From positions 1 through 64,000 of the forward strand of contig CAYMUY010000008.1 in assembly GCA_964393825.1 (NCBI GenBank): 64,000 nt of DNA, in the 5' to 3' direction. Positions 33,532 through 41,237 of the stretch are shown here, piece after piece. The notes beneath the pieces were generated by a model that was given only the letters and a program-made list of their open reading frames with translations, made no database searches and had not been told where the DNA came from. Numbering within the stretch: the stretch's first letter is position 1; each line of letters opens with the position of its first letter. Position numbers and translations under genes: made by a program. This DNA comes from PFJX01 sp964393825. Lineage in GTDB: Bacteria > Pseudomonadota > Gammaproteobacteria > Burkholderiales > Thiobacillaceae.

Positions 33532-33842
33532 GTCCCCGTCACTCCGACGCTCACCGGGTGGCTGACGTGGAGCAGACGCAGGCCCGCGTTGCCGACACGC
33601 TCGACCAGGGCCGCGATCTTGTCGGCCTCGGCGAAGAATTCGACAGTTTCTGGCAGCTTGCCCGCCAGTTCGAAGAAATGATCCTCATGCAGGCCATGGC
33701 GGCCAAAACCGGCGGCGGCGCGAAATACCGTGCCGCCCGGGATGCCCAGCTCACGCGCGGCATCGAACAGCCAGGCGTGGATGGTCGAATGGCCATGCTT
33801 CATGCCTTCCTGGACGTAGAAATGGATGCAGATGATCGACAT
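33528..33842 (-). CDS. DUF190 family protein (104 aa)
   Basis: Small soluble protein of the DUF190 family, ferredoxin-like and related in fold to PII signalling proteins. Typical features are MSIICIHFYVQEGMKHGHST at the start, the RELGIPGGTVFRAAAGFG glycine-rich core and ETVEFFAEADKIAALV. DUF190 genes are often found beside crcB. I chose ATG at 33842, only 2 nt after the crcB stop; the frame upstream of it is a crcB shadow. It probably modulates the CrcB channel or the downstream exporter, which is inference from context. Confidence 0.88.
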   Translation of the reverse strand: MSIICIHFYVQEGMKHGHSTIHAWLFDAARELGIPGGTVFRAAAGFGRHGLHEDHFFELAGKLPETVEFFAEADKIAALVERVGNAGLRLLHVSHPVSVGVTGT

Positions 33843-33844
33843 GG

Positions 33845-34222
33845 TCACCCCCGTATCTGGCTGTAGCTCCACACGCCCAGCGCGGTGCAGGCCAGGGAGC
33901 CGAACAGGTGCGCGGAAGCGGCCCCGAGCGCCCAGGTCCACTGACCGCGACTGGCCAGGGTGAAGATTTCAGCGGAGAAAGTGGAAAAAGTGGTCAGCGC
34001 GCCGAGGAATCCGGTGATGGCGAACAGGCGCCATTCCGGCGACAGGCCGGGATGATGCGCGAAATACGCGATCGCCACACCGATCAGGTAGCCCCCCAGG
34101 AGGTTCGCCGTCAGGGTGCCATAGGGCAGCAGCGCGAACTTGGGATTGAGCCACAACCCCAACCCCCAGCGCAGCCAGGCACCCAGCATGGCGCCGAGGC
34201 CGATGGCGAGGAAGGCGGACAT
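33845..34222 (-). CDS. crcB: Fluoride channel CrcB/Fluc (125 aa)
   Basis: Dual-topology fluoride channel that lowers cytoplasmic fluoride. It has four hydrophobic helices, with the signatures GAMLGAWLRWGLGLWL, GTLTANLLGGYLIG (pore Asn) and GFLGALTTFSTFSAE (Phe box and sodium site). Normal length of 125 aa. ATG at 34222 is preceded by a C-rich repeat rather than a Shine-Dalgarno sequence. No fluoride (crcB-motif) riboswitch was recognised upstream. It is the first gene of a tightly packed three-gene unit with DUF190 and the TauE/SafE exporter. Confidence 0.95.
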   Translation of the reverse strand: MSAFLAIGLGAMLGAWLRWGLGLWLNPKFALLPYGTLTANLLGGYLIGVAIAYFAHHPGLSPEWRLFAITGFLGALTTFSTFSAEIFTLASRGQWTWALGAASAHLFGSLACTALGVWSYSQIRG

Positions 34223-34226
34223 GGCT

Positions 34227-34296
34227 CAAGGGGCAGGGCGCAAGGGGCAAGGGAAAGTCGGGTTGCCCCTAGTCCCTTGCACCTTGTCCCTTGCCG
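34227..34296. repeat. CAAGGG-type direct and inverted repeats between glgP and crcB
   Basis: CAAGGGG occurs at 34227 and 34241 and GCAAGGG again at 34247, then in the opposite orientation TTGCCCC at 34263, CCCTTGC at 34274 and CCCTTGC at 34288. The two arms can fold into alternative hairpins. It fills the 80-base gap between the crcB start and the glgP stop and resembles low-complexity intergenic repeats of betaproteobacteria. Confidence 0.55.
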
Positions 34297-34302
34297 CCGA
34301 CA

Positions 34303-36855
34303 TCACAGCCACACCATCAGGCCCATCTCGAACGGATGGGTCAACAGACTGTGCATCGGGTAGGCGCGCACACGGTATAGCAGGCGGCCACACATGTCCG
34401 GCGTGATTTCCAGCCTGTAGATGCACTCCTGGCCATTCCAGCCATCCGGCACCAGGGGAATGGCGTCCAGGTCCTTGTCCTGGCCATTCTTCGAGGCACG
34501 GCCGAGCAGCACTTCGACCCGGACATCCTCAGGCGCCAGGCCATTGAGGGTCGCGGCCACCTTGATTTCCATGCTCTCGCCAAAACTGATGCGCTTCTTC
34601 GGGTCGTCGATGCGTGTCAGGCCGACCCCCTCCCAGGCCAGTCGAACCTTGGACTTCCAGGCGGCGACACCTTGCGCGGCGGCGAAATGGCCCTCCGAAT
34701 AACGCCGCCATTGCCGGCTGGCGGGTCCGTAGAACTTGTTGGCGTACTCCATCACCATGCGGGTGGCATTGAAGGCGGGCAACAGGGTGGAAATGGAGCG
34801 CTTGGCCATCCTCACCCATTCCCCGGAGAAACCGAGTTCCTGACGCCGGTAATACATGGGGATGACCTGATCCTGCAGCAGTTCATAGAGGGTCTGGCTG
34901 TCCTCGCGGTTGCGGCGGGCATCATCGTAATATTCCGGCGCGGGCTTGATCGCCCAGCCGTTGCCCGGCTCGTAGCCTTCATCCCACCAGCCGTCGGTGA
35001 CCGATAGATTGAGCACGCCGTTCATCGCCGCCTTCATGCCGGAGGTCCCGGAAGCTTCCAGCGGATAGATGGGGTTGTTCAGCCAGACATCGCAACCGGC
35101 AACCAGGCGGCGCGCGAAACCGAGGTCGTAGCCTTCCACCATGAGGAAATTGCCCTCGAATTCAGGCATCCGGGAAATCTCGTGGACGCGGCGGATCAAC
35201 TCCTGCCCCGGCTTGTCCGCGGGATGTGCCTTGCCGGCATAGATGAACAGCACCGGGCGGTTCGCGTCGTTGATGATCTGGCGCAGCCAGTCCATGTTCT
35301 CGAAGATCAGGGTGGCGCGCTTGTAGGTGGCGAAACGACGACCAAAACCAATGGTGAGCACATTGGGGTCAAGCGGGTTGGCATACTTCAGCATCCGCTC
35401 AAGGTGCGCTTCGGAGCCGTGATTGCGCAGATGCTGCTGGGTGATGCGATAGCGCACCGAGTACAGCAACTGAGCCTTCAAGCCCTGGTGCACCGACCAG
35501 AACAGATGGTCTGGAATCGCTTCGATCTGCCGCCAGAAGGCCGGTTCACAGATGCGCCGCCGCCATTCATAGCCCAACTTGTTATCGAACATGTCCTGCC
35601 ATTCCTGAGCCAGGAAGGAGGCTACGTGCACACCGTTGGTGATGTAGTCCATCGGTGATTCACTCTCCGACACCTGTGGCCACATGTCGGCCAGGATGTT
35701 GGAGGAGACGCCGCCGTGGATGCGCGAGACACCGTTGTGATGCCGTGACCCGTTCAGCGCCAGGCGGGTCATGTTGAAGTCCTGGCCATGACCGGCGCCA
35801 CCCAGGCGCATGAATTCGTCCCGCGAGATGCCAAGATCGGCACAGCAATGACTGAAATAATCCCAGATCATGTCCTCGGAGAAATGATCGTGACCGGCCG
35901 GCACCGGCGTGTGGGTGGTGAACACCGTGGAGGCACCGACGGCTTCCATGGCGGCATGGAAGGACAGGCCCATGGTGACTTTGCGGCGGATGCGCTCCAG
36001 CACCAGGAAGGCGGCATGCCCCTCGTTGATGTGGTAGACGGTGGGCTTGATGTCGAGTGCCCCGAGTGCGCGCATGCCGCCGACGCCGAGCACGATTTCC
36101 TGCTGGATCCGGGTGTGCTTGTCGCCGCCATAGAGCTGGTGAGTGATGTAGCGATCCTGCTGGCTGTTGGAAGGCAGGTCGGAATCGAGCAGGTACAGCC
36201 TGACATGACCGATATGGGCTTCCCACACCTTGACTTCCAGGGTCCGCCCGGGCAACTCGATGTTGACGTGGATTTCCTCGCCATCCTCGCTCATGGCCGG
36301 GCGGATTGGCAGATCATCGAAGTCGGAGTCGGTGTAGTTGGCGATCTGGTTGCCGTCGTTGTCGATGCGCTGGTGGAAATAACCCTGGCGGTAGAGCAGC
36401 CCCACCGCCACGAAGGGCAGGCGCATGTCGGAGGCGGACTTGCAATGGTCGCCGGCGAGGATGCCAAGACCACCGGAATAGACAGGAAAGCTCTCGTGCA
36501 GGCCGAATTCCGCGCAGAAATATGCGATCAGGTCACCCGGTTTCATGTCGAGCGGCTGATCGCGCTTGAGCGGGTCGCTCATGTAGGTGTCGAACGAGGA
36601 CAGCACGCGGTTGTAGCTGCCCAAGAAGACATGGTCCTCGGCGGCGTCGGTCAGGCGCTCCTCGTCCACCCGCTTGAGGAAGGCCTTCGGATTGTGGTTG
36701 ACCGCGTCCCAGAGGCCGGGGTGCAGACGCGCGAACAGGGTGCGGGTGGGCCGATCCCAGCTGTACCAGAGGTTGTCCGCCAGTTCGGACAAGCGCGCCA
36801 GCCGGCGCGGGATACGGGGATTCACTTCAATGGAGAAGGGGGTGCCAGGTTTCAT
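34303..36855 (-). CDS. glgP: Alpha-glucan phosphorylase (GT35, 850 aa)
   Basis: Releases glucose-1-phosphate from glycogen or maltodextrin using inorganic phosphate and PLP. It is the bacterial type with an N-terminal DUF3417 segment (LARLSELADNLWYSWDRPT). Landmarks are CAEFGLHESFPVYSGGLGIL, HINEGHAAFLVLERIR, TTHTPVPAGHDHF, ITNGVHVASF and the PLP lysine in EASGTSGMKAAMNG (about residue 608). The C-terminal domain is complete. I chose ATG at 36855 with GGAG 7 nt upstream. It stands alone here: no glgA, glgB or glgC is in the window. It is downstream of orn in the same direction. Confidence 0.93.
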   Translation of the reverse strand: MKPGTPFSIEVNPRIPRRLARLSELADNLWYSWDRPTRTLFARLHPGLWDAVNHNPKAFLKRVDEERLTDAAEDHVFLGSYNRVLSSFDTYMSDPLKRDQPLDMKPGDLIAYFCAEFGLHESFPVYSGGLGILAGDHCKSASDMRLPFVAVGLLYRQGYFHQRIDNDGNQIANYTDSDFDDLPIRPAMSEDGEEIHVNIELPGRTLEVKVWEAHIGHVRLYLLDSDLPSNSQQDRYITHQLYGGDKHTRIQQEIVLGVGGMRALGALDIKPTVYHINEGHAAFLVLERIRRKVTMGLSFHAAMEAVGASTVFTTHTPVPAGHDHFSEDMIWDYFSHCCADLGISRDEFMRLGGAGHGQDFNMTRLALNGSRHHNGVSRIHGGVSSNILADMWPQVSESESPMDYITNGVHVASFLAQEWQDMFDNKLGYEWRRRICEPAFWRQIEAIPDHLFWSVHQGLKAQLLYSVRYRITQQHLRNHGSEAHLERMLKYANPLDPNVLTIGFGRRFATYKRATLIFENMDWLRQIINDANRPVLFIYAGKAHPADKPGQELIRRVHEISRMPEFEGNFLMVEGYDLGFARRLVAGCDVWLNNPIYPLEASGTSGMKAAMNGVLNLSVTDGWWDEGYEPGNGWAIKPAPEYYDDARRNREDSQTLYELLQDQVIPMYYRRQELGFSGEWVRMAKRSISTLLPAFNATRMVMEYANKFYGPASRQWRRYSEGHFAAAQGVAAWKSKVRLAWEGVGLTRIDDPKKRISFGESMEIKVAATLNGLAPEDVRVEVLLGRASKNGQDKDLDAIPLVPDGWNGQECIYRLEITPDMCGRLLYRVRAYPMHSLLTHPFEMGLMVWL

Positions 36856-36931
36856 GGGAACTCCAATTTCGCGTCGCATCTACACCAATTGCTGGAGCAC
36901 GCCCGCCTACGGCACACGGGCGTGTCCTTTT

Positions 36932-37483
36932 CTAGGATGCCATCCGAATGAAGGTATCGCGGTAGTACTTCAATTCTTCTATGGATTCCTGGATGTCGGC
37001 TAGGGCGGTATGGTTGTTGGCCTTCTTGAAGCCGTCCTTCAGTTCCGGGCGCCAGCGTGCGGCCAACTCCTTCAGGGTGGAGACATCCAGGTTGCGATAG
37101 TGGAAATAGGCTTCCAGCTTCGGCATGTGACGGGCGAGAAAACGGCGGTCCTGGCAGATCGAGTTGCCGCACATGGGCGATTTGCGTTCGCCGACGTGCC
37201 GTTTCATGAATTCGATCATTTGCGCTTCCACGTCCGCGTCGCCGAGCGTGGAGGCCTTCACCTTGTCGATCAGGCCGGATTTGCCATGTGTCCCCTTGTT
37301 CCAGTTATCCATCGCGTCCAGTACGGCATCGCTCTGATGCACCACCAGCACGGGCCCTTCCTCCACCAGGTTGAGATCCTTGTCGGTGACGATCAGCGCC
37401 ACTTCAAGGATGTGGTCGGTATCGGGTTCGAGTCCGGACATTTCCATGTCGATCCAGACCAGGTGGGTGTCGTTCTGTGCCAC
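36932..37483 (-). CDS. orn: Oligoribonuclease Orn (183 aa)
   Basis: DEDDh 3'-to-5' exoribonuclease that degrades dinucleotides, including pGpG from cyclic di-GMP turnover. Motifs: exo I WIDMEMSGLEPDTD, exo II around CGNSICQDRRFLARHMP, and exo III NNHTALADIQESIEELKYY with the catalytic His and Asp. I chose GTG at 37483 (VAQNDTHLVW), preceded by GGAGG about 10 nt upstream; the 21 codons upstream are not family sequence. Length 183 aa as in E. coli. Divergent from the M48 protease. Its presence fits the many cyclic-di-GMP enzymes in this window. Confidence 0.96.
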   Translation of the reverse strand: MAQNDTHLVWIDMEMSGLEPDTDHILEVALIVTDKDLNLVEEGPVLVVHQSDAVLDAMDNWNKGTHGKSGLIDKVKASTLGDADVEAQMIEFMKRHVGERKSPMCGNSICQDRRFLARHMPKLEAYFHYRNLDVSTLKELAARWRPELKDGFKKANNHTALADIQESIEELKYYRDTFIRMAS

Positions 37484-37553
37484 GTTTGCTTGCCTCCGAG
37501 GATGGGGCGGGCATTGTGGCACAATCGCCCATCCTCTGTAGATCACGCGCCTT

Positions 37554-38819
37554 ATGCCTTCTTTTCAAAGCGTTTTTCTCGCCGCGCTCATTCTCTCCTT
37601 CGGGTTGAAACTCTGGCTGCTGCTGCGCCAGATGCGCCATGTCTGGCAACACCGCAAACTGCCACCGGCGGTGTTCGCGGCCCGCATCTCGCTCGAAGAG
37701 CATGGCAAGGCGGCCGACTACACCCTCGCCAAGGCACGTCTGGGCCTGCTCCATCTGGTGGTGGAGGCCGGCCTGTTGCTGGCGTTCACCCTCGGTGGCG
37801 GCCTGCAGTGGCTGAACGATCTGCTCCTGCCCGCCTTCTCGCCACTGGTCGCCGGTACGCTGCTGTTGCTGGGCCTGTTCCTGATCGGCGCCCTGATCGA
37901 ATTGCCGCTCAATCTTTACCATCAGTTCGGCATCGAATCGCGTTTCGGCTTCAACCGGCAGACGGCCGCCGGCTTCTTCACCGATCTGGTCAAGCAGTCG
38001 TTGCTCGGCCTGCTGATCGGCGGGCCGCTGATCCTGCTGGTGCTCTGGCTCATGGGCATCATGGGTGAGGCCTGGTGGATCTGGGTGTGGGGGGTCTGGA
38101 TGAGCTTCAACCTGCTGATCCTGATGCTCTACCCCACCGTGATCGCGCCGCTGTTCAACAAATTCACGCCACTGGAGGACGCCGCGCTGAAATCGCGCAT
38201 CGAAGCCCTGCTGCAGCGCGCCGGCTTCACCTCCAGCGGCGTCTTCGTCATGGACGGTTCCCGCCGCTCCAGCCACGGCAACGCCTATTTCACCGGCCTG
38301 GGCAGGAACAAGCGCATCGTATTCTTCGACACCCTGCTCACACAGTTGAACCCGGAGCAGATCGAGGCCGTGCTCGCGCATGAACTCGGCCACTTCAAGC
38401 ATCGCCATATCGTCAAGCGCATCGCCCTGATGTTCGTGCTCTCCCTTGTGATGCTGGCGCTGCTGGCCTGGTTGCAGAAGGCCCCCTGGTTCCATGCCGG
38501 ACTCGGCGTGGTGACGCCGACAGACGCCACCACGCTGGCGCTGTACTTCCTGGCGCTACCGGTCTTCCTGTTCCCGCTGACCCCCTTGATGAGCCTGTAT
38601 TCGCGCAAACACGAGTTCGAAGCCGACGCCTTCGCCGCGAAACACAGCGATCCGGAGAACCTCATCGCCGCCCTGGTCCGCCTCTACCGCGACAACGCCG
38701 CCACCCTGACGCCAGACCCGGTCTACTCGCTGTTCTACGACAGCCATCCGAAGGCAGTCGAACGGATCGCCAAACTTGAGTATTATGGTCAAGAATCAAC
38801 CCTCCCCCAACACGCTTGA
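37554..38819 (+). CDS. M48-family membrane metalloprotease, Ste24/CAAX-protease-like (421 aa)
   Basis: Integral membrane zinc protease. About seven hydrophobic helices surround a cytosolic M48 domain with the zinc motif VLAHELGHFKHRH (HExxH) and the distal Glu in SRKHEFEADAFAAKH. The extra N-terminal helices and the GIESRFGFNRQTAAGFFTDL motif place it with Ste24/CAAX prenyl protease 1-like proteins rather than the shorter HtpX. Probably involved in membrane protein quality control. ATG at 37554, divergent from orn. The stop is 10 nt before the cytochrome gene, so the two, with phhB and rsgA, may share a transcript. Confidence 0.9.
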   Translation: MPSFQSVFLAALILSFGLKLWLLLRQMRHVWQHRKLPPAVFAARISLEEHGKAADYTLAKARLGLLHLVVEAGLLLAFTLGGGLQWLNDLLLPAFSPLVAGTLLLLGLFLIGALIELPLNLYHQFGIESRFGFNRQTAAGFFTDLVKQSLLGLLIGGPLILLVLWLMGIMGEAWWIWVWGVWMSFNLLILMLYPTVIAPLFNKFTPLEDAALKSRIEALLQRAGFTSSGVFVMDGSRRSSHGNAYFTGLGRNKRIVFFDTLLTQLNPEQIEAVLAHELGHFKHRHIVKRIALMFVLSLVMLALLAWLQKAPWFHAGLGVVTPTDATTLALYFLALPVFLFPLTPLMSLYSRKHEFEADAFAAKHSDPENLIAALVRLYRDNAATLTPDPVYSLFYDSHPKAVERIAKLEYYGQESTLPQHA

Positions 38820-38829
38820 AAGGTCCGCC

Positions 38830-39132
38830 ATGAAAAACCTGATCGCCCTATTCGCGCTTGTCAGTGCCTCCGCCTTCGCCGCCCCTTTCGACAAGGGTGA
38901 TGTCAAAGCCGGCAAGTCCATCCACGAGCAACAGTGCAATGGCTGCCACGCCGCCCGCTTCCAGGGTGACGGCAACAAGATCTACACCCGCGCCGACCGG
39001 AGGGTGAAGAGCGCCGCCAGCCTCGCGCAGATGGTGACCACCTGCAACGCCAATCTTGGCAACAACCTGTTCCCGGAAGACGAATTGAACCTGTCCGCCT
39101 ACCTGAACGGCGCCTTCTATAAATTCAAGTAG
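38830..39132 (+). CDS. Periplasmic monoheme cytochrome c (100 aa)
   Basis: Small class I c-type cytochrome. The signal peptide MKNLIALFALVSASAFA is cut near residue 18. The heme attachment motif is CNGCH (QQCNGCHAARF, about residues 37-41), and the axial Met is not obvious in the C-terminal half, where LFPEDELNLSAYLN follows a CN dipeptide. I chose ATG at 38830 for the signal peptide and the AAAGG upstream. It may carry electrons in the periplasm; the partner is unknown. It lies between the M48 protease and phhB, within a compact same-strand cluster. Confidence 0.88.
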   Translation: MKNLIALFALVSASAFAAPFDKGDVKAGKSIHEQQCNGCHAARFQGDGNKIYTRADRRVKSAASLAQMVTTCNANLGNNLFPEDELNLSAYLNGAFYKFK

Positions 39133-39141
39133 GTCCTGATC

Positions 39142-39486
39142 ATGACCGAGTCCTTCTGCGACCTCTCCAAAGGCAAATGCAAACCCTGCGAGGGTGGCAT
39201 TCCGCCGCTCACGCCAGATGAAATCACCGCACTGATGCCGCAACTGGCCCCCGACTGGCAAGTCGTGGACGGCAAGCTCAGGCGGGAATTCAAGTTCCCC
39301 GACCATTACATCACCATGACCTTCGTCAACGCCGTGGCCTGGGTCTCGCACCAGCAAGGCCACCATCCCGACCTGGCCGTGGGCTACAACACCTGCCGCG
39401 TGGAATACGTCACCCATGCCATCGACGGGCTCTCCGAATCCGACTTCATCTGCGCCGCGAAGATCGATACCTTGTTCACACTTTGA
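39142..39486 (+). CDS. phhB: Pterin-4a-carbinolamine dehydratase (114 aa)
   Basis: Dehydrates 4a-hydroxytetrahydropterin, either recycling cofactor for phenylalanine hydroxylase or aiding molybdopterin/pterin metabolism. Family features: LAPDWQVVDGKLRREFKFP, and the active-site block NAVAWVSHQQGHHPDLAVGYN with the conserved histidines. A cysteine-containing N-terminal extension (CDLSKGKCKPC) is common in proteobacterial versions. No phenylalanine hydroxylase gene is nearby. Its TGA overlaps the rsgA start (TGATG), so translation of rsgA is probably coupled. Confidence 0.94.
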   Translation: MTESFCDLSKGKCKPCEGGIPPLTPDEITALMPQLAPDWQVVDGKLRREFKFPDHYITMTFVNAVAWVSHQQGHHPDLAVGYNTCRVEYVTHAIDGLSESDFICAAKIDTLFTL

Positions 39487-40367
39487 TGCGCGGCAAAGTC
39501 GTTGCCGTCCACGGCCGCCATTTCCTCGTCGACAGTGGCGAGGGCGTCGTGGAATGCGTCACCCGCGGCAAGAAGGGTGGCGTCGCCTGCGGTGATCAGG
39601 TGACATTCGAACTCACCAGCGACGGTCATGGCGTGATCGAGAACATCGAGGCGCGCCACAATCTGCTCTATCGCTCCGATGCATTCCGCAGCAAGCTGCT
39701 TGCCGCCAATGTCGATCAGGCGGCCATCGTGGTGGCGGCAGTGCCGGCCTTCCACGAGGAATTGCTGATCCGCTGCCTGGTGGCCTGCGAAGTGGCGGAC
39801 ATCCCCGCACTGATCGTGCTGAACAAATCGGATCTGCCGGAAACCGGGGCCCTGGCAACCAGGCTTGTCCCCTACCTTGAACTGGGCTACGACCTGCTGC
39901 GGGTGTCGGCACGGGAAGACCTGGCCGCCCTGGAGCAGCAGCTGACGGGGCATACCACGGTGTTCGTCGGCGCTTCCGGGGTGGGAAAAAGCACGCTGCT
40001 CAACCGCCTGGTGCCGGAGGCCAAGGCCGCTACCAACGACATCTCGCAGGCGCTGGACACCGGCAAGCACACCACCACCCATGCGCGCATGTACCGCATG
40101 CCCGACGGCATGAAAGGAGCGGTCGGCGGATCTGTAGAGAGCTATCTGATCGACTCTCCCGGCATGCAGGAATTCGGCCTCAAGCATCTCGACCAGACCA
40201 GCCTCATGGCCGCCTTTCCGGAAATCCGCGAGCGCCTGGGCCAGTGCCGCTTCCACAACTGCCGCCACCTCAAGGAACCGGGCTGCGCGGTCATGACAGC
40301 GGCGAAGGCCGGTGCCATCCTGCCCAGCCGCCTGAAGGTCTATCACTCGTTGCTGGCCGGCCTCTAG
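39486..40367 (+). CDS. rsgA: Ribosome small-subunit GTPase RsgA (293 aa)
   Basis: Circularly permuted GTPase that helps late 30S subunit maturation. An N-terminal OB fold (GKVVAVHGRHFLVDSGEG) is followed by permuted G motifs: G4 LNKSDLPE, then G1 GASGVGKSTLLN (about residue 162), G2 around TTTHARMYRM and G3 DSPGMQEF. The C-terminal zinc site is seen in GQCRFHNCRHLKEPGCAV. ATG at 39486 overlaps the phhB stop by one base. Normal length. Confidence 0.96.
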   Translation: MRGKVVAVHGRHFLVDSGEGVVECVTRGKKGGVACGDQVTFELTSDGHGVIENIEARHNLLYRSDAFRSKLLAANVDQAAIVVAAVPAFHEELLIRCLVACEVADIPALIVLNKSDLPETGALATRLVPYLELGYDLLRVSAREDLAALEQQLTGHTTVFVGASGVGKSTLLNRLVPEAKAATNDISQALDTGKHTTTHARMYRMPDGMKGAVGGSVESYLIDSPGMQEFGLKHLDQTSLMAAFPEIRERLGQCRFHNCRHLKEPGCAVMTAAKAGAILPSRLKVYHSLLAGL

Positions 40368-40398
40368 CGTAGTCCATCGCGACGCTGGCGGGGAATGA

Positions 40399-41100
40399 TC
40401 AAGCCAGTTGCTCGACCAGGCTGTGTTCGATGAAATGTTGCAGCACGTCCCTGTCTTCCTCTGATGACAGAGAAAAACTGACGCCGTAGTTGAATTGACC
40501 GGAGGAAGCCGACCGGTGTGCGTCGCCGCAGTTGCAGATGGTGGCGGTCACAACCATGGCCCGGGTGACGTGTGGTAGCAGGATCGGCAGCGTCAGGGTG
40601 ACCACATCCGCGACCTCGCCAAGAAATTCGGTCGTTTCCAGCTTGGCGCCGTGCTCGCTGAGGTCGCGCATCAGCGCCTGCACTGGCGAACCGTCGCCGC
40701 GACGGATCTCGACCGGCATGCGTGTTTCGAGCCGGTGCGACTTGCGGACCTGACGGTACTTCACACTCTCCGGAATCGAGAAATGGGCATACGGATAGGG
40801 GCGGGAATGCGCGCGCAGGCTGTGCGCGGTAAACGCATAGACATGCTTGCCATGAACCACGCGGAACTTGAACTGGCTACCTGGAGCGACCCATTTCCCC
40901 TGTTCTCCAACGCGGGGCAGAGACGTCAGAAAACTGAGCTTGCCGTGCGCACCGATGTAGCTGACCGCGAATTGCTCTGCCTCGAAACCCGCGAGGGGCT
41001 GCACGATCAAGGTTTCCCCCACCCGCAGATGGATGTCGGCGAAATCCGTCTCATGCAGTGCCTGCTCCTTCTTCTCGTTGAACGTCTCACTTGCGGTCAT
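40399..41100 (-). CDS. PilZ-domain protein, YcgR-like (233 aa)
   Basis: Probable cyclic-di-GMP receptor. The N-terminal half (about 15-110) is a YcgR-N-like beta domain (HLRVGETLIVQPL, WVAPGSQFKFRVVHGKHVYA). The C-terminal half (about 115-225) is a PilZ domain with the ligand motifs RKSHRLETR (RxxxR) and DLSEHGAKL (DxSxxG), both intact. Such proteins act as flagellar brakes or regulators of surface attachment. I chose ATG at 41100 with AGGAG 9 nt upstream; the reading frame continues 15 codons beyond it. It is divergent from ftsK and convergent with rsgA. Confidence 0.88.
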   Translation of the reverse strand: MTASETFNEKKEQALHETDFADIHLRVGETLIVQPLAGFEAEQFAVSYIGAHGKLSFLTSLPRVGEQGKWVAPGSQFKFRVVHGKHVYAFTAHSLRAHSRPYPYAHFSIPESVKYRQVRKSHRLETRMPVEIRRGDGSPVQALMRDLSEHGAKLETTEFLGEVADVVTLTLPILLPHVTRAMVVTATICNCGDAHRSASSGQFNYGVSFSLSSEEDRDVLQHFIEHSLVEQLA

Positions 41101-41224
41101 CCAATGATCTCCTGCCATTGCCGCTATCTTAATAGGCCCGCGCATTCAGGATTTCGGTGATATGCCGATTTTCTTGAATGGAGAATCTGACCGATGAGGA
41201 CTACAGGCAAAGAGAGGCATCCTT

Positions 41225-41230
41225 TATAGT
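41225..41230 (+). promoter_or_regulatory. Possible -10 box abutting the ftsK start
   Basis: TATAGT at 41225-41230 lies 7 nt before the ATG at 41238 and no Shine-Dalgarno sequence intervenes. If it is a real -10 element, transcription would begin at or next to the ATG, giving a leaderless ftsK mRNA. No good -35 was found. Confidence 0.35.
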
Positions 41231-41237
41231 GCGCGCC

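Noticed and set aside
34223..34302. Fluoride riboswitch upstream of crcB
   Set aside because: The 80-base gap is a CAAGGG repeat and shows none of the conserved crcB-motif elements.
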